Assembly (NCBI RefSeq): GCF_029360585.1
Contig: NZ_JAQZSJ010000016.1
Coordinates: 1-50,150 of the forward strand
From: Cohnella caldifontis
Lineage (GTDB): Bacteria; Bacillota; Bacilli; Paenibacillales; Paenibacillaceae
Direction: 5' to 3'
Length of the DNA stretch: 50,150 bases
Part shown: positions 43,643 through 50,150 of the stretch, one piece after another
Numbering within the stretch: position 1 is the stretch's first letter
Layout of the letters: every line of letters starts with the position of its first letter
Made by a program: the position numbers and the translations under genes
Notes under the pieces: generated by a model
Told to the model about the DNA's origin: nothing
The model's database searches: none
What the model saw: only the letters and a program-made list of their open reading frames with translations

Positions 43643-43686
43643 GGGTCAGGACCTCCTTGGATTTGAAATGACAGGTTTGCAGTCGT

Positions 43687-44436
43687 TCAACCGGGAGCCG
43701 GCGCCGGAGACGCCGACGCGGCTTTCTTGCGGGCATACCGCACGGAGAGGAGCGCGCTGAGCTCGAACAGGAGCAGCAGCGGAACCGTCACCGACAGGTG
43801 GGACACGAAATCGGGCGGCGAGATGCAGGAGCCCACGACGGCGAGTCCGACGTACGCGTATTTGCGGACATGCCGGAGACGGGCCGGCGTCAGCAAGCCG
43901 AGCCGCGTCAGGAACAAGACGGCGAGGGGCATCTCGAACGCCGCTCCGAGCGGGAACACGACGTTGAAGAGGAAGGAGAAATAGCGGTCGATTCCGTACG
44001 TCTCCACGGCCCCCAGGCTTTCGTTCATCTCTTTCATGAAGCGGAGCATCATCGGAAACACGACCAGATAGCCGAACGAGATGCCCGTCAGGAACAGGAA
44101 GAAGGAAGCCGGCACGTACCGGAACGTCTCCCTCGCCTCCCGCTCGGTGAGCCCCGGCCGGACGAACGCCCAGACGTGGTAGAGCAGCAGCGGCAGCGTC
44201 ATCAAGGCCGCGAACAGAAACGCGCATCGCAAATAGACGAACAGGCCGTCGGTGAACGAGAATACGTTCCATTCGACCGCGATGCCGGCCGGCCCGCGCT
44301 TCAGGCGCAGCAAGATGTCCGGCGACAAGTACAAGCCTCCGCACATCGCCGCCAGGAACCAGGCGCCGACCCAAATCAGCCGTTTGCGGAGCTCGGCCAA
44401 ATGGCTCACGAGATCGTCCCGCAGTTCGATTGCCAT
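43687..44436 (-). CDS. tatC: Twin-arginine translocase subunit TatC
   Basis: 249 residues with six membrane helices and TatC motifs: LRDDLVSHLAELRKRLIWV at the N-terminus, YHVWAFVRPGLTEREAR near 96, and SFGYLVVFPMMLRF near 132. Receptor for the RR signal peptide. ATG 44436 starts the conserved N-terminal segment; the frame stays open far upstream through the cytochrome c gene but has no matching family sequence there. Placed beside a Tat substrate operon, which suggests a dedicated pair as with B. subtilis TatAdCd and PhoD. Confidence 0.95.
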   Translation of the reverse strand: MAIELRDDLVSHLAELRKRLIWVGAWFLAAMCGGLYLSPDILLRLKRGPAGIAVEWNVFSFTDGLFVYLRCAFLFAALMTLPLLLYHVWAFVRPGLTEREARETFRYVPASFFLFLTGISFGYLVVFPMMLRFMKEMNESLGAVETYGIDRYFSFLFNVVFPLGAAFEMPLAVLFLTRLGLLTPARLRHVRKYAYVGLAVVGSCISPPDFVSHLSVTVPLLLLFELSALLSVRYARKKAASASPAPAPG

Positions 44437-44598
44437 CACCCCGCGTTGCAGGCATTTTGGATTCCGCTTCCTTACGTTGCCCAAACTTTGCCAAGGTATT
44501 CTGCGGGTGCGCCATGCGGCTTTTGAATGGAGAGGGGGAAATCGGGGGATGGTAAGATGAACCCAAAATGCAGGTTTTGGATCAGGAGGTCTTGAAGC

Positions 44599-44991
44599 AT
44601 GAAAAAACTGGCCGCCGTCGTGCTTATCTTCACGGTTTTCCTCGCCGTGACCGCCTGCCAGAGGAACAATAACGGAGCCCCGGACCAAACCCAGGCGCCC
44701 GCCGCGTCTCCGACTGGTTCCCCGGCCGGTACTCCCGCGGCTTCTCCGTCTGGGGCGGCCGGCACGGTCGACGCGGAAGCGGTATTTTCGAAAAATTGCG
44801 TAGCCTGCCATGCCGCCGACTTGCACGGAGGCGTCGGGCCGAACCTTCAGGACGTAGGGGCCCGATTGTCGGCCGCCGACATCACGACCCGGATCTCCGG
44901 GGGCGGCGGCGGCATGCCGGCATTCAAAGGAACGCTGTCGGACGCCGAGATTCAGGCGCTTGCCGATTGGTTGTCGGCGAAAAAAGGGTAA
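44599..44991 (+). CDS. Lipoprotein cytochrome c, c551/c550 type
   Basis: 130 residues: signal peptide with lipobox AVTAC (C20), an A/P/S/T linker of about 35 residues, and a single-heme domain with CVACH (C67, C70, H71) and the Met ligand M106 in GGMPAFKG. Anchored outside the membrane. Near the GMC dehydrogenase and tat genes it could accept that enzyme's electrons and hand them to an oxidase. Start ATG 44599 with CAGGAGG upstream. Divergent from tatC. Confidence 0.92.
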   Translation: MKKLAAVVLIFTVFLAVTACQRNNNGAPDQTQAPAASPTGSPAGTPAASPSGAAGTVDAEAVFSKNCVACHAADLHGGVGPNLQDVGARLSAADITTRISGGGGGMPAFKGTLSDAEIQALADWLSAKKG

Positions 44992-45020
44992 GTATCCCGC
45001 ATCCGTTCCACCCGAATCGA

Positions 45021-45055
45021 GGCCCCGGGCCCATGGCCGCCCGGGGCCGCTTTGC
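45021..45055 (+). terminator. Hairpin after the cytochrome c gene
   Basis: GGCCCCGGGC (45021-45030) and GCCCGGGGCC (45039-45048) form a perfect stem, followed only by GCTTTGC, so termination may be partial. Confidence 0.6.
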
Positions 45056-45105
45056 GTCGGTTCGGCGGTTGCGCGGATGGCGGATTTTCCGAAACCCGAT
45101 TTTTT

Positions 45106-45114
45106 TGATACTAT
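45106..45114 (+). promoter_or_regulatory. Extended -10 promoter of the LTA-synthase gene
   Basis: TG-A-TACTAT (45106-45114) with a T-rich stretch and a poor -35 (TTTCCG) 17 bp upstream. Start would be near 45121, 25 bp before the ATG. Confidence 0.5.
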
Positions 45115-45145
45115 AGGGTGTACAGAGAGAGAAGGATTCACCTAA

Positions 45146-47050
45146 ATGAATCCGGATATGGGAGAGGAGGATCTGCGTTTCGAGGCCATGAATCAGTTTC
45201 TGACCAAAAGGCCGTTTTTGTTCTTTTCGCTGCTGCTGATCCTGAAGAGCGCCCTGGCGTATCTCGTGATATTCGAGACGCCGGCGTCGTGGCTGTGGAA
45301 GCCCCTGCTCAACGAGCTGCCGTTCATCTGGATCTTATTTTGCCTCATCGAATTTTTCTCCGCCAAGCGCAAGATTTTGCTGTACATGATCGTCAATCTG
45401 CTGCTGACCGGACTTTTCTTCGCCGTAATCATGTACTACCAATATTACGGAGTCATCGTAACCTACCACGCGCTGGACCAAGTCAACCAGGTTACCGCGG
45501 TCAGCAACAGCGTGTTCTCGCTGCTTCATCCGTACTACCTGCTGATTTTCACCGACATCGTCGTCCTGATCCTCATGGCTTTCCGCAACCGCAACCGGAA
45601 AATGTGGCGGAACCTGGGCTCCCTGCGGATGCCGAAGAGCGTCACGACCGTGGTGTTCGTGCTGTCGCTGTCCTTGTGCTTGTTCCAGGTGCTGCCGAAC
45701 CGCGCCAGCATGAACGAGATCAAAAAAGCCGAAGAAATGGGCATTCTCAACTATGAAGCGTTCACCCTTCTGGCCGACGAGAAAAAAGAGAAGCCGGTGG
45801 ACAAAGAAGCCATCACCCAGCAGGCCGTTAACGAGTTGAAAGGCATCAACGAGCCTGCCGATCCCCAGTTCCATGGGGCGGCGGCCGGCAAGAACCTGAT
45901 CATCATCCAAATGGAGTCGTTCCAGAATTTCCTGATCGATCTGAAGCTGGACGGGCAGGAAGTCACGCCGAACATGAACAAACTGGCGCACGAAAACTTC
46001 TACTTCAACAAGTTTTATCAGCAAGTGGGGCAGGGCAACACGTCGGACGCCGAATTCGTCGTGAACTCCTCGTTCTACGTGCCGCCGCACGGCGCCGCCT
46101 CCGGGGAATACGTGGACAAGGAATTGCCGAGCCAGCCGAGGCTGTTCGAAGCGAACGGGTACGACACCGCCACGTTCCATACGAACATCGTGGAGTTCTG
46201 GAACCGGGGCGAGCTGTACAAGGCGCTCGGCTGGAACCGTTACTACGACCAACAGTTTTTCGGCGACGAGGATAAAATTTTCTTCGGTTCCTCGGACGAG
46301 GTGCTGTACCGCAAGACAAGCGAGAAGCTGAAAGAGATGGACGACTCCGGCAAGCCGTTCTACGCGCAGTTGATCAGCTTGAGCGCGCACCACCCGTTTA
46401 CGATTCCGGAAAGAAAATACAAAATGACGCTTCCCGAACGGTACGAAGGCACGATGGTGGGCGATTACGTCCGCGCCCAGAATTACGCCGATTACGCGCT
46501 GGGTCAGTTCATCGACACGCTGAAAGCGAACGGCGTATGGCAAAACAGCCTGATCGTCGTGTACGGGGACCACGTGGGCTTGCCCAAGTTCTCCCTGGAC
46601 AGCAAGGAAGCCGGTCTGATGAAGGAGATTTACGGCCGGGATTACGACTATTCCGACATGATCAACATTCCGCTGATCATCGCCGGAGACGGCGTCACGT
46701 CCCCCCGGACGTTCGACCAGGTCGGAGGACAGGTCGACGTGCTGCCGACCGTGGCGAACCTGATGGGTTTCTCGCTGGACGGACAGCTCCATTTCGGAGA
46801 GGACATCCTGAACCAGCCATACAACTTGCTGCCGCAAAGGTACTATCTGCCTTCCGGTTCGATGATCAGCGGCGAAGTGCTGTTCATTCCCGGGAACGAT
46901 TACGATGACGGAACCCAGTATCCGTTGAAAGGCACGGATTCGGGCTCGACCGACATCACGGAAGACGAATACCGCAACGCGCTTGACCTGCTCCGCTATT
47001 CCGACAGCTATATCCGGCAGCTGCCCGATCGGGAGCAGCCGGCGGAATAG
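45146..47050 (+). CDS. ltaS: LTA synthase family membrane sulfatase-fold enzyme
   Basis: 634 residues: five membrane helices in the first 180, a linker, and an extracellular alkaline-phosphatase/sulfatase domain. Nucleophile T299 in GQGNTSDAEF, metal ligand E257 in IIQMESFQ, and D/H of VVYGDHVG near 473. Transfers glycerol phosphate from phosphatidylglycerol in lipoteichoic-acid synthesis, or primes it. Several paralogs exist in Bacillales (LtaS, YfnI, YqgS, YvgJ); which one this is cannot be told, so the symbol is for the family. Internal ATG at 45188 lacks a well-placed ribosome site. Confidence 0.9.
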   Translation: MNPDMGEEDLRFEAMNQFLTKRPFLFFSLLLILKSALAYLVIFETPASWLWKPLLNELPFIWILFCLIEFFSAKRKILLYMIVNLLLTGLFFAVIMYYQYYGVIVTYHALDQVNQVTAVSNSVFSLLHPYYLLIFTDIVVLILMAFRNRNRKMWRNLGSLRMPKSVTTVVFVLSLSLCLFQVLPNRASMNEIKKAEEMGILNYEAFTLLADEKKEKPVDKEAITQQAVNELKGINEPADPQFHGAAAGKNLIIIQMESFQNFLIDLKLDGQEVTPNMNKLAHENFYFNKFYQQVGQGNTSDAEFVVNSSFYVPPHGAASGEYVDKELPSQPRLFEANGYDTATFHTNIVEFWNRGELYKALGWNRYYDQQFFGDEDKIFFGSSDEVLYRKTSEKLKEMDDSGKPFYAQLISLSAHHPFTIPERKYKMTLPERYEGTMVGDYVRAQNYADYALGQFIDTLKANGVWQNSLIVVYGDHVGLPKFSLDSKEAGLMKEIYGRDYDYSDMINIPLIIAGDGVTSPRTFDQVGGQVDVLPTVANLMGFSLDGQLHFGEDILNQPYNLLPQRYYLPSGSMISGEVLFIPGNDYDDGTQYPLKGTDSGSTDITEDEYRNALDLLRYSDSYIRQLPDREQPAE

Positions 47051-47080
47051 GGATGGGCAAAGCCGCCATCGGAATGGAAA

Positions 47081-47115
47081 AACCCGCGTTCCCGGGATGG
47101 GAGCGCGGGCTTTTT
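47081..47115. terminator. Bidirectional terminator between ltaS and hydrolase
   Basis: CCCGCGTTCCC (47083-47093) pairs with GGGAGCGCGGG (47099-47109) with one wobble. TTTTTG follows on plus and TTTTTC on minus. Confidence 0.88.
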
Positions 47116-47133
47116 GCGCCTGCGCGAGGCGGA

Positions 47134-47982
47134 TCACCGCACGGAGGCGAGCCGTTCCGCCAGCCACGCCTTCATGACGCGGAAGACGTCCTCCCGCTGC
47201 AGCTCGTTGTGCAGCTCGTGCCGAAGGCCGGGCCATTCCCGGTACGTGCACAAAGGGCCGGCGTTCGCCGCGAACTGGCGGCTGGCGGCGACGGAGGTCA
47301 CGGAATCCGCGCCGCCGTGCATGAGCAGCAACGGGACGGACAGTTCCGTTGCATGCTGAAGCGCCCAGTAGCCGGCGCGGTGCACGCTGACGAAGAATTT
47401 GGCCGTGATGAAGCCGTGTCCCAGCTTGTCTTCCCGCAGCCGCTCCAGCATGACGGGATCCGAGGTCAGGTGCGTCGGATTGAATGGCCGGTGGTTGGAA
47501 TAGGCCGGCATGATGCGCTGCGCCACGCGGGCAATGGCGACTTGCAGGGCGGGGGGATCGAAGGCCAGCTTCAGCCAAGGACCGACGACGATGGCGCCGG
47601 CGACGTCCGGCTTGCGGCGCAGCAAATAGTTCAGCGTCAAGTTGCCCCCCATGCTGTGCCCGAACAGGATGACGGGTTTGCCGGGGAACCGGCGGGCGGC
47701 TTCCTCCCGCATCCGGTCGATGCCTTCGAGCAAATCGTCATAGGAGTTCGTGTGTCCGCGTTTGCCCTCCGTGCGGCCGTGCCCCAGTTGGTCGAAAGCC
47801 AGCATGGCGTATCCGTCCGCCGTGAAGCTTTCCGCCACGTGGAGATAACGTCCCGTATGCTCTCCCATGCCGTGCGTGACGGCGATGACCGTCCGGACCG
47901 ACGCTTCGTCGTCCGGCGTCCACTCGATGGCGTATACCTTACGGCCGCCGTCCGACGGCCAGCCGAATTCCCGGGTTTTCAA
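47134..47982 (-). CDS. Alpha/beta hydrolase, monoacylglycerol lipase-like
   Basis: 282 residues from TTG 47982 with AAAGGAG 8 bases upstream; the longer frame has no ribosome site. Serine-hydrolase lid family Hydrolase_4: VTHGMGEHTGRY near 37, FDQLGHGRTEGKRG near 65, nucleophile in LFGHSMGGNLT near 104, acid in LMHGGADSVT near 225, histidine in GLRHELHNE near 255. Likely splits monoacylglycerol or lysophospholipids. No signal peptide. Confidence 0.9.
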   Translation of the reverse strand: MKTREFGWPSDGGRKVYAIEWTPDDEASVRTVIAVTHGMGEHTGRYLHVAESFTADGYAMLAFDQLGHGRTEGKRGHTNSYDDLLEGIDRMREEAARRFPGKPVILFGHSMGGNLTLNYLLRRKPDVAGAIVVGPWLKLAFDPPALQVAIARVAQRIMPAYSNHRPFNPTHLTSDPVMLERLREDKLGHGFITAKFFVSVHRAGYWALQHATELSVPLLLMHGGADSVTSVAASRQFAANAGPLCTYREWPGLRHELHNELQREDVFRVMKAWLAERLASVR

Positions 47983-48059
47983 TGCGGCAGCTCCTTTCCG
48001 GAGGTTCCGGTATGGGGGTCCGTTCCAATTCCATCTTACACGGTTCCGCGGGCAAACGA

Positions 48060-48085
48060 AATCCCTTGCGGTTCGCAAGGGATTC
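48060..48085 (-). terminator. Terminator of the 29-residue gene
   Basis: AATCCCTTGCG (48060-48070) pairs perfectly with CGCAAGGGATT (48074-48084); on minus it is followed by TCGTTTG. It lies 17 bp after the small gene's stop. Confidence 0.7.
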
Positions 48086-48101
48086 CCGGACGTTCGAGCG
48101 G

Positions 48102-48191
48102 TCAATGGTTGTTCCCGGACGAGTTGCCCTTCTTGTCGGAGGTGCGGGTCGTCGTGTTTTGCCGGCCGTGTCCCTGCTGCTTGGAGCCCAT
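48102..48191 (-). CDS. Small hydrophilic protein, 29 residues
   Basis: From ATG 48191 with GGAGGTGG 6-7 bases upstream to TGA at 48102, followed by its own hairpin terminator. The peptide starts MGSKQQGHGRQNTTTRTS and ends in a SSGNNH tail; it has no hydrophobic core and is almost all G, K, Q, N, S, T, R. Size, composition and strong ribosome site recall tiny spore-associated or stress proteins of Bacillales (YuzL- or SspN-like), but I cannot assign it to a family. An overlapping frame from ATG 48196 would start flush against the ribosome site and is less likely. Confidence 0.65.
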   Translation of the reverse strand: MGSKQQGHGRQNTTTRTSDKKGNSSGNNH

Positions 48192-48266
48192 TTCATCCAC
48201 CTCCTTGCATGGACGGATCGGTTTCAGTTTGCTCCTCCCGACCTTCGGTTATGACGGATTCACAAG

Positions 48267-48295
48267 TTGTCAACGGCCCTGCCGTAGCGCATAAT
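48267..48295 (+). promoter_or_regulatory. Promoter of corA
   Basis: TTGTCA (48267-48272), 17-bp spacer, CATAAT (48290-48295), giving a start about 15 bp before the TTG start codon's ribosome site region. The same bases read TTGACA on minus (48273-48268) and may feed the 29-residue gene, but no good -10 follows there. Confidence 0.6.
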
Positions 48296-48316
48296 GACCG
48301 TATGAGGTGATCGCGT

Positions 48317-49267
48317 TTGCTGCACACGCTGGCCATTAAGGACGACGGGGAAAAAATCGAGGACGTCCCTCTGCATACCCTGAACGAATCGTACGTCAAA
48401 TGGTTCTGGGTCGACTTCGACTGTCCGTCGGAGGAAGAAACGAAGCTGCTGGACACGTTTTTCCATTTTCACCCTTTGGCCATCGAGGATTGCCTGCATT
48501 TGCTTCAACGGCCCAAGGTGGATCACTACGAGGGTACCCACTTTTTCGTCGTGCATGGGATCGATCCGGATACGCTGAAAGTGGACGAAATCGATTTTTT
48601 CATCGGGGCCCGGGGCATCGTGACGTTCCATCTGCAGCCATCCGCGGAAGTGCAGGAAGCGTGGCGGCGCATGCAGGAGCCGGAGGCCGTCGGAAACCGC
48701 GATCACCATTTCGTGGCTTATTTGATTCTGGACAAACTCGTGGACAACTATTTTCCCACGCTGTACCGGATCGAGGACCACATGAACGACCTGGAGACCC
48801 GGGAGGATTCCGAGCCGCTGCAGACGCTGATCGACGAGGTGTACGACATTCGGAGCGACCTGCTGCGCTTGCGCCGCACCGTCATCCCGATGAGGGATTT
48901 GCTTTACCGGATTTTGAACTCGGACAAAATTCCCGGCATGCGCGAGCATGTCGCCTATTATACGGACATCCACGACCATCTGCTCAAGCTGACGGACATG
49001 ATCGAGGCCGACCGGGAAATGACCGCGGATTTGCGGGACAGCTACGACTCCATCCGGTCCAGCCGGATGAACGGAATCATGAAGACGCTGACGGTCATCA
49101 CGACCATTTTCATGCCGCTGACGTTTATCGCGGGCATTTACGGCATGAATTTCCGCTACATGCCCGAGTTGAATTGGCACTGGGGATATTTTGCCGTGCT
49201 CGGCGTAATGGTCGGGCTCGGGGTCGGCATGTATGCGTGGTTCAAGCGGAAAGGTTGGTTCGATTAA
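48317..49267 (+). CDS. corA: CorA-type magnesium/cobalt transporter
   Basis: 316 residues. Large cytoplasmic N-terminal funnel (HPLAIEDCLHLLQRPKVDHY near 54-73), long stalk helix, and two C-terminal membrane helices with the pore motif YGMNF near 275 between them; the tail FKRKGWFD is basic. Forms a pentamer for Mg2+ uptake. Start is TTG 48317 with GAGGTGATC upstream. Followed 23 bp later by the sugar-isomerase-like gene on the same strand. Confidence 0.93.
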   Translation: MLHTLAIKDDGEKIEDVPLHTLNESYVKWFWVDFDCPSEEETKLLDTFFHFHPLAIEDCLHLLQRPKVDHYEGTHFFVVHGIDPDTLKVDEIDFFIGARGIVTFHLQPSAEVQEAWRRMQEPEAVGNRDHHFVAYLILDKLVDNYFPTLYRIEDHMNDLETREDSEPLQTLIDEVYDIRSDLLRLRRTVIPMRDLLYRILNSDKIPGMREHVAYYTDIHDHLLKLTDMIEADREMTADLRDSYDSIRSSRMNGIMKTLTVITTIFMPLTFIAGIYGMNFRYMPELNWHWGYFAVLGVMVGLGVGMYAWFKRKGWFD

Positions 49268-49290
49268 AAAACGGGCGGAGGGGCCGGTAT

Positions 49291-50040
49291 ATGCGCTTAT
49301 CGGTGTGCGTGGACGCGGTGTTTCGGGGCGTGGAGAAGGCGGAGGCCGTAAGACGGGCCGCGGAGGCAGGGTACGGCGCTTACGAGTTCTGGTCTTGGTG
49401 GGACAAGGATCTGGACGCCTTGTCGCGGGTGCAAGAAGAGACGGGGCTCGCGCCGGCGGCGATGTGCACGCGTTTCGTCAGCTTGGTCGATCCCGCGCGG
49501 CGGGACGAGTACTTGGCCGGTTTGCGGGAGTCGCTGGACGCCGCTCGGCTGTTGGGATGCCGCACGCTTATCTCGCAGACGGGGAATGAGCGGGAAGGTA
49601 TTCCGCGAGAAGAGCAGCGGGCCAGCCTGGTGGAAGGGCTTCGCGCCTGCGTGCCGCTGTTGGAAGAAGCGGGCGTCACGCTCACCGTGGAACCGCTCAA
49701 TACGGCGATTAATCATCCGGGCTATTATTTGTCCTCCTCCGACGAAGCGTTCGGCATCGTGCGGGAAGTCGGAAGCCCGTACGTGAAGGTCCTGTACGAC
49801 ATTTACCATCAGCAGGTCACCGAAGGGGATTTGATCCGCCGGATCGCGGGGAACCTGGACTGGATCGGGCATATGCACGCGGCCGGCCATCCCGGCAGAG
49901 GCGAGCTCGACCAAGGGGAGATCCACTACCCGAACGTGTTCCGGGCGATCCGGGAAGCCGGGTACGAAGGGTACGTCGGTTTAGAATATTTTACGGATGG
50001 GGACCCGATGCCGGGGCTTCGCCGCTGGTTGGCGTATTGA
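49291..50040 (+). CDS. Hydroxypyruvate isomerase-like TIM-barrel protein
   Basis: 249 residues from ATG 49291 (GGAGGGG upstream). An AP-endonuclease-2/xylose-isomerase-like barrel: metal-binding VEPLN near 136, KVLYDIYHQQ near 169, IGHMHAAGHPGRGELDQGEI (split) near 193, and GLEYFTDG near 231. The EPLN, DIYH and HPGRGE..GEI pattern is that of Hyi, which interconverts hydroxypyruvate and tartronate semialdehyde. No glyoxylate genes lie in view, so substrate is uncertain. The frame extends far upstream through corA as shadow. Confidence 0.85.
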   Translation: MRLSVCVDAVFRGVEKAEAVRRAAEAGYGAYEFWSWWDKDLDALSRVQEETGLAPAAMCTRFVSLVDPARRDEYLAGLRESLDAARLLGCRTLISQTGNEREGIPREEQRASLVEGLRACVPLLEEAGVTLTVEPLNTAINHPGYYLSSSDEAFGIVREVGSPYVKVLYDIYHQQVTEGDLIRRIAGNLDWIGHMHAAGHPGRGELDQGEIHYPNVFRAIREAGYEGYVGLEYFTDGDPMPGLRRWLAY

Positions 50041-50041
50041 A

Positions 50042-50088
50042 AAAAAAGTCGATTTCCGGCTGGTTGCGAGCCGGAGTCGGCCTTTTTT
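50042..50088 (+). terminator. Terminator after the isomerase gene
   Basis: An A-rich arm with CCGGCT (50056-50061) pairs with AGCCGG (50069-50074) and continues outward with mismatches, followed by TTTTTT (50083-50088). From 50089 to the end no complete gene is seen. Confidence 0.85.
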
Positions 50089-50150
50089 GAGCGTTCAGAA
50101 CTGATAACTTTTCGGGGTGAAGTCATGCCCCATCCCTTTCTTAGAGCGAC

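Noticed and set aside
45335..47578. 747-codon minus-strand frame opposite ltaS
   Set aside because: Antisense shadow of an enzyme with clear catalytic motifs.
50125..50150. Possible start of a further plus-strand gene with ATG at 50125 and GGGGTGAAG upstream
   Set aside because: Only nine codons are visible before the window ends, too little to support a gene.

Overview
The window looks like chromosome of a GC-rich, endospore-forming Firmicute, most likely a Paenibacillaceae member (Cohnella- or Paenibacillus-like). The evidence is a GerA-type germinant-receptor operon, a YhcN-type spore lipoprotein, Bacillus-style fad genes, a T-box riboswitch, strong AGGAGG-type ribosome sites with frequent TTG/GTG starts, a low-GC-style sigma-A promoter grammar, and high GC at third codon positions. 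No rRNA, tRNA, phage, insertion sequence or CRISPR array was recognised. The genus is inferred from content; no database was searched.

Layout. 1-1360: an intergenic tandem-repeat array, then a marR-paiA operon (minus strand) with two palindromic operators. 1444-6143: rocF-rocD-rocA-putB, a compact operon that takes arginine and proline to glutamate. 6250-6790: a short leader with a mini-ORF and hairpins in front of a small CD3324-family gene. 6914-9391: a TetR regulator and a two-gene ABC transporter, with paired TGACAC-NN-GTGTCA operators between them. 9567-10823: peptidase T. 10953-14670: a spore germination operon (permease, GerA, GerC) whose GerA gene carries an apparent one-base frameshift in a C run. 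14639-27154: a fatty-acid beta-oxidation module, with etfBA on minus and fadF-fadN-fadA-fadE-lcfA-thioesterase on plus. 27715-29140: an archaeal/fungal-type aspartate-semialdehyde dehydrogenase behind a T-box leader whose specifier reads lysine. 29243-31448: an MFS drug-efflux gene with a TetR gene. 32030-34075: a candidate small RNA divergent from a primary-like sigma factor that lacks region 1.1 and is coupled to a ribokinase. 34170-35866: a Rex-like site, a DUF1641 gene and type II NADH dehydrogenase. 35948-40630: a stalk-domain secreted protein, an S66 carboxypeptidase, a TipAS-type MerR regulator with a textbook 19-bp-spacer promoter, an esterase and a YhcN lipoprotein. 40757-44991: a Tat-exported GMC (gluconate-type) dehydrogenase with its own tatC-tatA and a lipoprotein cytochrome c. 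45146-50040: an LTA-synthase-family enzyme, a monoacylglycerol-lipase-like hydrolase, a 29-residue hydrophilic gene, CorA and a hydroxypyruvate-isomerase-like protein.

How genes work together. The roc/put genes feed glutamate. The fad genes pass electrons through EtfAB to the membrane Fe-S protein FadF. The GMC dehydrogenase probably passes electrons to the neighbouring cytochrome c after Tat export. Ndh regenerates NAD+ under what looks like Rex redox control.

The most unusual signal is not a protein system. At least six intergenic tracts (about 1-175, 16521-16770, 16927-17105, 27340-27570, 27595-27712, 31570-31720) are built from degenerate tandem units with nearly the same 50-56 bp period but different sequence. 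In four of them the word GTTAC/GTAAC recurs, often as a small dyad. This may be an undescribed intergenic repeat family. The candidate small RNA at 32030-32158 and the mini-ORF leader at 6255-6386 are the next most interesting items.
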